A stretch of DNA of 64,000 bases, taken from assembly GCA_050699575.1 (NCBI GenBank), contig JBOHFG010000246.1, positions 3,154 to 67,153 on the forward strand. Reading direction: 5' to 3'. The translations under genes and the position numbers were made by a program. Position 1 is the stretch's first letter. Each line of letters opens with the position of its first letter. Under the pieces are notes generated by a model that worked only from the letters and a program-made list of their open reading frames with translations, did not search any database and was not told the origin of the DNA. Source of the DNA: GCA-003244245 sp050699575 (GTDB lineage Bacteria; Actinomycetota; Actinomycetes; Mycobacteriales; Pseudonocardiaceae). Below are positions 17,095 to 23,845 of this stretch, piece after piece.

Positions 17095-17871
17095 CTACGG
17101 TGTGGATCCAAAGGAGGGATCTAGCAGGACCTCGTGCAGCCTGCTGAGGCTAGTCCAACGGTGCTCGTGTGGCACCGTCTCCGGCGCTGCAGCCGCGTCT
17201 ACCGGGTGATCCGTGCCTGGTCGATGCAATAGCGCGGCGGTGAAACCAGCTAGCTGCGGGCCGTGGTAGTCGCAGTCGGCCCGGTCTCCAATAAATAGCG
17301 TCTCGCTGGGAGTCTCCCCGATCACGTCACTAAGGGCGCGGTACATCCTCGGGTGCGGCTTGCGTGCGCCGACGTTGCAAGATAACACCGCCGCTGCCGG
17401 CCGGAGTTCTGTCGGCAGGAGCGCATCGAGCTTGGCGGCCACGTCGGGAGACGCGTTCGAACACAGTATCCATCGAATTTTGCGTTCGGACAGCAGTCGC
17501 AGAGCGGGGATTGCGTCCGGGAAGAGTTCGAGCTCCCGGACTTGCACAGCCAGGTGCATTAACCGGCGGACGTCTTCGTCCAGGGTCACTTTCGCGGTCC
17601 GTGCGGCAGCCGACCAACTCTGTTCCTGCCAGGCCTGATACGCGGCCGCGTCGGGTGGCGCGTCGAACTGGGCCTCACCATCGCGCCCCTCAATGAGCGT
17701 GATCACCTCAGCGGCCTGCAGCTGGTCGAGGTTGGGCGCGTAATGGAAAAGCACATGGGCCGCGCTTGGCACGGTGTTGTCGGACCAGCGGCCAATGGTG
17801 CCGAACAGGTCGAAGGTGACTGCGGAGATCCGACCACCATGTGCACCACCGGGGAAAATCCTTGAGGTCAT
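17095..17871 (-). CDS. HAD-superfamily hydrolase
   Basis: I start at the ATG at 17871, which overlaps the stop of the preceding oxygenase (ATGA), giving 258 residues. Motif I is VTFDLFGT (Asp21), motif II is CSNAS, motif III is the lysine in GARKPHPRMY, and motif IV is FIGDRADCDYHG. These fit the haloacid dehalogenase or phosphatase type with a helical cap. In a nucleoside pathway it could remove a 5'- or 2'-phosphate; the substrate cannot be read from the sequence. Confidence 0.85.
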   Translation of the reverse strand: MTSRIFPGGAHGGRISAVTFDLFGTIGRWSDNTVPSAAHVLFHYAPNLDQLQAAEVITLIEGRDGEAQFDAPPDAAAYQAWQEQSWSAAARTAKVTLDEDVRRLMHLAVQVRELELFPDAIPALRLLSERKIRWILCSNASPDVAAKLDALLPTELRPAAAVLSCNVGARKPHPRMYRALSDVIGETPSETLFIGDRADCDYHGPQLAGFTAALLHRPGTDHPVDAAAAPETVPHEHRWTSLSRLHEVLLDPSFGSTP

Positions 17872-18551
17872 GAACCGGCTCCCGGTGCGCTGTCTAGGGG
17901 CGGCTCTCGGTAGTACGCGTGAACCAGCAGAGTCCGACGGGACGCTAGGGCCTGTACTGACACCGGGAGTACCTCGTGCCACGAAACATCGGAGCGGGCG
18001 AATGCCACTGCGTTTCCACACTCGGGCTCGATCAGCGTAGCTGGAGTCTCGGCATGCTCCGAGTCGTATAGGGCCAGGCCGCCGCCCCAGCCCGGCTGCC
18101 AATCGGGACAGAAATAGAAGATCTGCGAAAAAGCCTTATCAGCGCGGTCGGTGTGGCGAGACATCCAACCGCCAGCGACGTACTCGGCCAGACGCAGCTC
18201 GACCCAGAGGTCATCCGGTGCCACGCCTCGTGTGGTGAGCCCGAGTAACTCACAGACCGAGCGTAGGTGCTTGGGCGTGACCAGACGCTCGGCGAAGGCA
18301 CACCAGCGCGGTGACAGCAGGCCAAGCGCATCGGGCTGCCAACCGTGTGCACTGTGCAGGGGAAGCACCCTCACCTGGTAGCTCTTGCGGTGCCCTCGGC
18401 GTTCCGAGTGCAACAATTTCAGGCTGGGGAACTCCGCAGTGAGCTGGCGGCCCTCCGCCCGGTCGATCAGGCTGCCCGCGGCGTAGCGGACGTGCCGGAA
18501 GGGGCGGTCGGTCACCCGGGTTCCGGGCTCGGACGGGAGGGATGGGATCAT
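17868..18551 (-). CDS. Fe(II)/2-oxoglutarate oxygenase 2
   Basis: This 227-residue protein has the same layout as the downstream oxygenase: HTD (His133, Asp135) in SRHTDRADKAFSQIFYF, His192 in SDVSWHEVLP and Arg205/206 in ASRRTLLVHAYY. The two share the motif order and an aromatic-rich strand after the HxD, so they look like paralogues that have diverged in substrate or step. Four-base overlaps with the aminotransferase gene upstream and the HAD gene downstream show translational coupling. Confidence 0.85.
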   Translation of the reverse strand: MIPSLPSEPGTRVTDRPFRHVRYAAGSLIDRAEGRQLTAEFPSLKLLHSERRGHRKSYQVRVLPLHSAHGWQPDALGLLSPRWCAFAERLVTPKHLRSVCELLGLTTRGVAPDDLWVELRLAEYVAGGWMSRHTDRADKAFSQIFYFCPDWQPGWGGGLALYDSEHAETPATLIEPECGNAVAFARSDVSWHEVLPVSVQALASRRTLLVHAYYREPPLDSAPGAGS

Positions 18552-19612
18552 CGCTTCATCGCTTCCTGCTCCAGCAACTGCTGGAAGCGATCGTCATCCG
18601 GTCCGATGCCGACCGTGAACCGGACATGGTGGAGCAGACCCGTGGTGGTCTCCATGTTTCTGACCCTGAAGCCCGCTGCGGACAGCAGTCCGGTAAGTGA
18701 TCGGGCCGCTGGGGCGCTTTTGGTCGCCACATGGAGGAAGTTTCCGCCTGAGTCTGGGCAGTGCAGGCCGATTGCGCGCAGTCGGGCCTGAACGGTTTCC
18801 CGGCGAGCGGCGATCTCCTGCCAGACCTTGGCGAGCTGCTCGTAAACAAGGGGTGTACGGGCGAACGCGTGCAGCATCGGAGCCCCGACCTGCTGCTCCA
18901 GCCCATGGGCAGCGAGCAGGTCCAGGACATCCTGCGCCCCGGTGACCACGGCGAGCCGCCCACCAGCCGTGCCGAACATTTTGGACCAGCTCATGAGTAC
19001 CAGGCAGTGCCGGTCGGCGAGTCGAAGGACCTTCCGGGGATCCGTTGCGAACCCGGCGTAACAGGCGTCTAGGACCAGCAGATGCCCAGCCAGGGCGCAT
19101 CGCTGGGACAGCTTGGCCACTGCCGCAAGGTCTGGAGTGTAACCACCGGGGCTGTTCGGCCAGGACAGCACCACTACTGCAGGTGAGGCGCTGGCCAGCT
19201 CACCCACCAGCGCCCGTAACGATCCGGCGGCGGTGCCGTCCGAGGCTGGTACCCGGACGATGTCCCAGTATTGGGCTTCGGGCCCAGTGGTCCATACCTC
19301 GTAGTTGGGCTCCTGGAGCAGGAGGTGACGGCCGCTGCCGCGGAGAGTAGTGAGCAGCATCCGAATCGCCGCGTCGGAGCCCGGGCTCAGCAGAATCTTA
19401 TCGGGGTGCAGCCCCAAGAACTCGGCTCCAGAACGGACTGCGGCGTCCTGGACCGGGTAGCGGACCAGGACCACCGGATCGAAGTCGCGCATCAACTCGC
19501 TCACCAGCCTGGCCACGGCCGGGTGCCGCAGCTCGTTCGAGCTCAGATTGACCCGCGGGTCTATGGATCTGCGGGGGCGGCGGTGCAGCATCGGTGGCGT
19601 TGTGGTGATCAC
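18548..19612 (-). CDS. PLP-dependent aminotransferase, HisC-like (NikK/PolI-like role proposed)
   Basis: This fold-type-I aminotransferase has 354 residues. The N-terminal NLSSNELRHP matches the histidinol-phosphate aminotransferase start, Asp182 and Tyr185 (LDACYAGF) are the cofactor-contacting pair, and Lys211 in SWSKMFGTAGGRL is the Schiff-base lysine. In the nikkomycin/polyoxin route an enzyme of this family installs the amine of the aminohexuronic acid, the site to which the peptide is later joined. Overlaps on both sides (ATGA) indicate tight coupling with the radical SAM gene and oxygenase 2. Confidence 0.88.
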   Translation of the reverse strand: MITTTPPMLHRRPRRSIDPRVNLSSNELRHPAVARLVSELMRDFDPVVLVRYPVQDAAVRSGAEFLGLHPDKILLSPGSDAAIRMLLTTLRGSGRHLLLQEPNYEVWTTGPEAQYWDIVRVPASDGTAAGSLRALVGELASASPAVVVLSWPNSPGGYTPDLAAVAKLSQRCALAGHLLVLDACYAGFATDPRKVLRLADRHCLVLMSWSKMFGTAGGRLAVVTGAQDVLDLLAAHGLEQQVGAPMLHAFARTPLVYEQLAKVWQEIAARRETVQARLRAIGLHCPDSGGNFLHVATKSAPAARSLTGLLSAAGFRVRNMETTTGLLHHVRFTVGIGPDDDRFQQLLEQEAMKR

Positions 19613-20931
19613 AGGTCAGCGCCACGGACGGGGACACGGTGCATCACCCGGGTGCTCCAGTCCTCTTTGCCGAACAGGAATGCGTGGAACGCGTCTGCCG
19701 TCGCTGGGTCGGCTACATCCTCGGGGTGTAGCAGTTGCCGGTTGAACGTGGATAGCGCCAGCACGTCCGTAGCCTCCCGCAGCCGGCCCAGCGAGGAGTA
19801 GACAGTGGGACGGACCCGCGCACCGACACTACGGATCTCCTCGACCGTGCGTGCGGTGCCTTTCACCGTGGTGCCGGGCAGGCCCGCGATCACGAAGCAG
19901 TTGAGCTCAACGCCATGCCGCTCGCAGGAGGCGGCCAGTGCGTGGAAGCGTTCGAGTTCGGTCTGCTTGCGCCGGGGCAGCGTCGGCAGCCCGCCTGGCT
20001 CCAGGGTTTCCACCCCGACGCTCACCCGGACACATCCTGATGCGGCCATTGCGGTGACTAGCTCGCCGTCCAGGTGGGCGATGGTCGTAGCGCACTTCCA
20101 CGGGAAGCAAGAGCCACGGGCAACAAGCTCCTTGCACAGCCGCAGCGTCCATTTACGGTCGAAGGTGAAGGTCGGAGCGTAGAAAGAAACGTACTCGAAA
20201 GGATGCTGGGCGAAGCACATCTCGATGTACGAGACCGTCCGTTCCACCGTCAGTCTTCGGTCCCGCATACCCTGGACGGAAGGCACTTCGCAGAAGGAAC
20301 AGTTAACGGCACATCCTCGGGCTACCGGGACGACGAGCTCGCGCCGCTCCGGGATACCGCAGAACTTGTTCTGGTCCCTACGGTACATCCGGTCGTAGGC
20401 CGCGTACGGGATGTCCGCCGGGTCGGGAAGCTGCCACTCTGACGGCGGCAGCGCCGTGCCGCGCGCTCCTGAAACCCACCCTCCGTCCGTCCGGATGCTG
20501 ACCCCGGCCGGCACAAGGGAGCCGGGAGCGGCCAGGTAGGTGGCGTAGCCGGCGACTGCGGCCTCCAGATCACCGCTGTGCACGATGGCATCAAGGTCGA
20601 ACGCCCGAAATACCTCCGGCGTCTGGGTACTGAGCCGACCGCCTGTGATGACCTGGCTGCCGGGCGAGAGAGCACGGATATAGCGCAGCAGCCGGGGTAG
20701 GTCGTCTACATTATCAAAGTCGTTGACGATCGCTACAAGGTCGTAACGGTGCTGGTAAAAAAGCTCACCGAGTTCCTTCCAGGTGTAATTCAGCGCTCCG
20801 GCATCTACCGGGTCTACCGATGTGATGCCGGGTTGCCCGCGAAGATAGGACGCCGTGAGGAACACTCCGAGGTGGTGTCCGGCGTTGAAGTAGCTGGGGA
20901 TGTGTGGCGGCCACATCACCAAGACGTCCAT
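19609..20931 (-). CDS. Radical SAM enzyme with B12-binding-like N-terminal domain (NikJ/PolH-like role proposed)
   Basis: This 440-residue protein has the radical SAM cluster motif CxxxCxxC in RGCAVNCSFCEV (Cys207, 211, 214). Residues 1-140 resemble a Rossmann-type cobalamin-binding domain but lack a DxHxxG motif, so cobalamin use is doubtful. NikJ and PolH, which make octosyl acid 5'-phosphate from 3'-enolpyruvyl-UMP, are radical SAM enzymes, and the co-occurrence with a MurA-like enzyme, two oxygenases, a HisC-like aminotransferase and a phosphatase supports that role. A cobalamin-dependent methyltransferase cannot be excluded from sequence alone. Confidence 0.85.
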   Translation of the reverse strand: MDVLVMWPPHIPSYFNAGHHLGVFLTASYLRGQPGITSVDPVDAGALNYTWKELGELFYQHRYDLVAIVNDFDNVDDLPRLLRYIRALSPGSQVITGGRLSTQTPEVFRAFDLDAIVHSGDLEAAVAGYATYLAAPGSLVPAGVSIRTDGGWVSGARGTALPPSEWQLPDPADIPYAAYDRMYRRDQNKFCGIPERRELVVPVARGCAVNCSFCEVPSVQGMRDRRLTVERTVSYIEMCFAQHPFEYVSFYAPTFTFDRKWTLRLCKELVARGSCFPWKCATTIAHLDGELVTAMAASGCVRVSVGVETLEPGGLPTLPRRKQTELERFHALAASCERHGVELNCFVIAGLPGTTVKGTARTVEEIRSVGARVRPTVYSSLGRLREATDVLALSTFNRQLLHPEDVADPATADAFHAFLFGKEDWSTRVMHRVPVRGADL

Positions 20932-20942
20932 TCAAATTTCTC

Positions 20943-21755
20943 CTATTCGATTTTCAGGCTGCTGCGGGCTGCTTCCGCAACCACACGGTTCACCCCAAGA
21001 AATTCCCATGCAGCGGCCCGGCCTCCCGGGATCTGGGAGAGTCTGAGCAGTAAGTGGCGTGCGACCGAAGCTGGCAGTTCGCAACGGCGCATGACCTCCG
21101 CTGGAGGCTCACCGTGCACTGTCGCGAGTGCGGCCACCTGCGTGGGAAACCGACGGAACGCCCGGGCGGTGAGAGCAAAGTCGTTGGCGATATCCGCAAG
21201 TCGAACCCCGGCCAGGTGGAGCAGGAGTATGGTCACCACCCCAGTCCGATCTTTGCCAAGCCGGCAGCCGATCACTACCGGTATGTGGCCACCGGCTGCG
21301 AGTTCCGCGACCGCTGCGACCGCCGGGACGGCAGGGCGGATCAAGGCCCCATAGTGGCGGGAGAAGGCCGACGGAGTCCGCAAGTGGTGGGCCACATCCG
21401 AGAACTGTGGATCGTGCAGGGGGAACCGGTGCACCACAACATCCGGATGCGAACAAGTCGTCGTCACACTGTCGAGCACCTCCCGTGGGGATCTGAGGTC
21501 TACGAAGTGCACCGGGGAACCGATGGTGCGGGCCAGGATCCTCACCACCTCAGGGACGGCCTGCCTGCCCACCGCCGCTCGGAACACCCGGCCGAACTCC
21601 GTATGGCCACCACTCAGCAGGCGCAGGCCGCCGAGATCGCGGGAGTTCAGGCAGTCCTCGGGCCCCCAGCGGGTACGGAAGCGCTGCGCTTCCTGGCACC
21701 GGGGTGACGACCGGGCGGCTGCACGGTCAAGCTCTGAGGTCACGGCCGGCGGCAT
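20943..21755 (-). CDS. Tyrosine-phosphatase-fold phosphatase (NikL/PolJ-like role proposed)
   Basis: This 270-residue protein has the CX5R signature in IGCRLGKDRTG (Cys164, Arg170) and the supporting NSRDLGGL, VFRAA and DLRSPRE blocks of the bacterial Y_phosphatase3 family. The residue before the cysteine is glycine rather than the usual histidine. Although such proteins are named protein phosphatases, members in polyoxin and nikkomycin clusters act on phosphorylated nucleoside intermediates, and I propose that here. It is 11 bases ahead of the radical SAM gene. Confidence 0.82.
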   Translation of the reverse strand: MPPAVTSELDRAAARSSPRCQEAQRFRTRWGPEDCLNSRDLGGLRLLSGGHTEFGRVFRAAVGRQAVPEVVRILARTIGSPVHFVDLRSPREVLDSVTTTCSHPDVVVHRFPLHDPQFSDVAHHLRTPSAFSRHYGALIRPAVPAVAAVAELAAGGHIPVVIGCRLGKDRTGVVTILLLHLAGVRLADIANDFALTARAFRRFPTQVAALATVHGEPPAEVMRRCELPASVARHLLLRLSQIPGGRAAAWEFLGVNRVVAEAARSSLKIE

Positions 21756-21783
21756 GCAGTCGGGTCCAGAGCTGGCTCATTCC

Positions 21784-22521
21784 TCAATTGCCCTCATGGG
21801 TATTCCTACGCAGGCGTGCAACCTCGGCCCGGTAGCCTCCTGGGCGGCCTTTTTTGCGGACAGCCATCGCAGTCGCCACCATTGCCTCCGCGTGATCGTT
21901 GTGAGCAGAGCTGTAGGGCGTGAATTCTGTGTCGCGCAGCAGGCTGGCCTGGAAGGCCTCACGTCGCACCGGTTGGATCGCCATTAGCGGGCGCCGAACG
22001 TCGAGGCGGATCATCTCGTCCGTCCTACGGAAACGTAGATTGCCGAGCAGCGGGCCGTGCCACCAGTCAGTTTCGATGATCCCTTCCAGAACCTCATAGG
22101 ACAGGCTTCCGGGGAGGTTGGGGACGCCACGAATCAGAAGAGACCAACCGATATCTGTACGTGCCATGAGGCCTGTCCACACTTGGAGCATGCCAGGCTC
22201 GGGAAGTTCGCTGAAGATCGGCAAGTCCATCGCTGAAGTTTCCGGTGGCTTCTCGTCTCGCATGTGGTAGATCACTGCGGCCGGCACATTATTGACAGGG
22301 AGCCACGAGTTTCCACCGGTCGGCAGGAAGCCGAAGGATGCGCCGTCCCATTTTAGGAAGCAGTTCAACGGCGGATAGGTATACCAGCCATAACCGGTCG
22401 CCGCCCGGAAAGGCTCGCAATGGGTCACCGCACGGAAAGGAGGGGACCCGAATAGAGTTGCATCCGCCGGGGTTGGCTCGACAACGCCGTCAAAACATCC
22501 ATAGAATGAGAAGGTGGCCAT
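21784..22521 (-). CDS. DUF6065-like protein of unknown function
   Basis: This 245-residue protein matches what I recall of DUF6065: an aromatic YGWYTYPPLNCFLKWDG segment near residue 45, LPEPGMLQVWTGLMARTDIG near residue 110, and YEVLEGIIETDWWHGPL near residue 145. There is no signal peptide, membrane segment or obvious catalytic motif. It lies directly behind the small peptide gene, separated by a hairpin, and 28 bases ahead of the phosphatase gene. In this position it could bind or modify the peptide; no activity can be assigned from sequence. The ATG lacks a clear Shine-Dalgarno element. Confidence 0.7.
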   Translation of the reverse strand: MATFSFYGCFDGVVEPTPADATLFGSPPFRAVTHCEPFRAATGYGWYTYPPLNCFLKWDGASFGFLPTGGNSWLPVNNVPAAVIYHMRDEKPPETSAMDLPIFSELPEPGMLQVWTGLMARTDIGWSLLIRGVPNLPGSLSYEVLEGIIETDWWHGPLLGNLRFRRTDEMIRLDVRRPLMAIQPVRREAFQASLLRDTEFTPYSSAHNDHAEAMVATAMAVRKKGRPGGYRAEVARLRRNTHEGN

Positions 22522-22550
22522 AGATTATGTGCCCAAACGTTCGTAGGAGC

Positions 22551-22593
22551 CTGTGCGAGGGGTCGCCATGTGGTATGACTACCCCTCGCGCAG
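22551..22593 (-). promoter_or_regulatory. Hairpin between the peptide gene and the enzyme genes
   Basis: The arms at 22551-22563 and 22581-22593 are complementary over 13 bases with a single mismatch or wobble, around a 17-base loop. No long U tract follows. The hairpin sits in the only sizeable gap of the operon, so it may protect the upstream peptide mRNA or act as a partial terminator that keeps peptide expression above enzyme expression. Confidence 0.75.
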
Positions 22594-22618
22594 GTGAATC
22601 CGCCATGAGATTTTCAAC

Positions 22619-22738
22619 TCACCATGCAGCTCCGGGTACGGGACGGCTCTTGAGCATCTCCAAGAGTGCCTTAAGCTCAGCTTCGGGTACGTCGCGACCC
22701 TCGGGTATCTCCAAGAGTACTTTTGGTTCGTTCTCCAT
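22619..22738 (-). CDS. 39-residue candidate precursor peptide
   Basis: This short frame starts at an ATG preceded by AAGGTG at an eight-base spacing and ends at TGA. The peptide begins MENEPKV, is acidic and probably helical in the middle (PEAELKALLEMLKS), and ends SRPVPGAAW. The acidic, leucine-rich body with a short Pro/Gly/Ala tail fits a leader-core layout. It is first in an operon of modifying enzymes and is followed by a hairpin, as is common for peptide precursors. It has no Cys, Ser-rich or Thr-rich core, so lanthipeptide or azole chemistry is unlikely. Alternatives are a regulatory leader peptide or a carrier peptide. Confidence 0.65.
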   Translation of the reverse strand: MENEPKVLLEIPEGRDVPEAELKALLEMLKSRPVPGAAW

Positions 22739-22819
22739 CCCAATTTCACCTTTCTGGCGATGAAAATATTCACATGAAGGTAGGTAATTCAGACCCTGTG
22801 ATTCGGATGTTGAGGATTG

Positions 22820-22848
22820 TGATTAACTTTCGTGGGCAGTCGGGTCAA
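22820..22848 (-). promoter_or_regulatory. Possible promoter of the peptide-nucleoside operon
   Basis: On the minus strand TTGACC (22843-22848) and TAATCA (22820-22825) are 17 bases apart, a reasonable match to a vegetative promoter, about 80 bases ahead of the peptide gene. The stretch 22740-22990 is clearly richer in A+T than the genes around it. No operator or regulator gene is visible nearby. Confidence 0.35.
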
Positions 22849-22849
22849 T

Positions 22850-23317
22850 AATTTCAGATTTACTTTTAAAATCACCAGTCCGGTTGTCAGGATAGCCTCT
22901 TTTTGGAATGATGTCATGGTCTCGAGAGAGTATCCATCCTAGTGGGTTAACGAGCGGTGTACATATCGTCACATTATCACCTGGCGGGCCCTCGTGTGGG
23001 TGGCCCGGGGCGGCCATTCACGAGGCTTGAGCTTCCCCGACCTGCTTGCGGCGCATGATCGTGAAACGACCGTGCCCTGCCCGAGCACGTCGGTCAACGC
23101 AACGGTGTCCTCCGGCTCAACTTGGTGGACCGGATCTCGGCGTCACCGACCTGCTGATTTCTCTTCCGTGAAGCATGAAGACTGTTGCGGTGGGGCCGGA
23201 TGCACGGTGGGATAAGTCATTGTCGGCACACGGCGTGACGGCTCCTCGGTGACCCCGGTTGTTGAGGATCACCCACCGCACGCGGTCGGCGGCCCCGACC
23301 GGACGAGGAGCGAGCCC
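22850..23317. other. Intergenic region between the divergent peptide operon and cox operon
   Basis: About 470 bases separate the promoter region of the minus-strand operon from coxS. The left half is A+T-rich, the right half typical high G+C. Short frames exist on both strands (for example 22823-22978 minus, a 47-residue frame) but none has a convincing ribosome-binding site or recognisable product. The promoter of coxSLM must lie here; I cannot place it. Confidence 0.5.
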
Positions 23318-23845
23318 GTGGCACGCATCACTGTCATGGTTGACGGCGTCTCCTACGTCGATGACGTTGAACCACGAACCCTCCTGGTGTACCACCTGCG
23401 GGAGAGGCTCGGAAAGACCGGAACCGTCGTCGGCTGCGACACCAGCAACTGCGGTGCCTGCACCGTGCACCTCAACGGCCGCAGTGTGAAGTCCTGCTCG
23501 GTCTTCGCGGTCCAGGTCGACGGTAGTGAGATCACCACGATCGAGGGCCTGACCCGCGATGGCCAGCTGCATCCGGTGCAGCAGGCCTTCCATGACAACC
23601 ACGCCCTGCAGTGCGGTTTCTGCACCCCAGGGATGATTATGCAGGCGATTGACCTGCTCGGCGACGATTCAAATCCGGACGAACACAGCGTGCGCGCGGG
23701 GTTGGCGGGCAACCTCTGCCGTTGTACCGGTTACCAGAACATCGTGCGTGCCGTGCTCGATGCGGCGCAACAGATGAAGCCCGCCGTACGCGTACCCCAG
23801 CCCAGCACCGTCGTGCCCGGTACCGTCGTCGCAGGGGGGAACTGA
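23318..23845 (+). CDS. coxS: Molybdenum hydroxylase small (iron-sulfur) subunit, CoxS-like
   Basis: I start at the GTG at 23318, which has GAGGAG upstream; this gives 175 residues opening MARITVMVDG. The plant-type [2Fe-2S] cysteines are in CDTSNCGACTVHLNG and the second cluster motif is CGFCTPGM with CRCTGYQNI. The subunit passes electrons from the molybdenum centre. It is the first gene of coxS-coxL-coxM and overlaps coxL by one base (TGATG). Confidence 0.93.
   Translation: MARITVMVDGVSYVDDVEPRTLLVYHLRERLGKTGTVVGCDTSNCGACTVHLNGRSVKSCSVFAVQVDGSEITTIEGLTRDGQLHPVQQAFHDNHALQCGFCTPGMIMQAIDLLGDDSNPDEHSVRAGLAGNLCRCTGYQNIVRAVLDAAQQMKPAVRVPQPSTVVPGTVVAGGN

Noticed and set aside
19609..22738. Lanthipeptide, thiopeptide or lasso-peptide cluster
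   Set aside because: No LanB/LanC/LanM, YcaO or lasso cyclase is present and the peptide has no Cys or Ser/Thr-rich core; the enzyme set fits a nucleoside pathway better.
22579..22773. Minus-strand frame of 64 residues overlapping the 39-residue peptide gene in another phase
   Set aside because: It is Trp/Arg-rich without pattern, lacks a ribosome-binding site and runs into the hairpin; the 39-codon frame has the better start and composition.
22823..23017. Minus-strand frame of 47-64 residues upstream of the peptide gene, with a DHDIIPKRGY piece that faintly recalls an HNH motif
   Set aside because: It lies in A+T-rich sequence, has no good ribosome-binding site, overlaps the best promoter candidate, and the resemblance is too short to support a family.
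22994..23215. Plus-strand frame of 73 residues before coxS
   Set aside because: No recognisable family, no ribosome-binding site, and a composition expected of chance frames in G+C-rich DNA.
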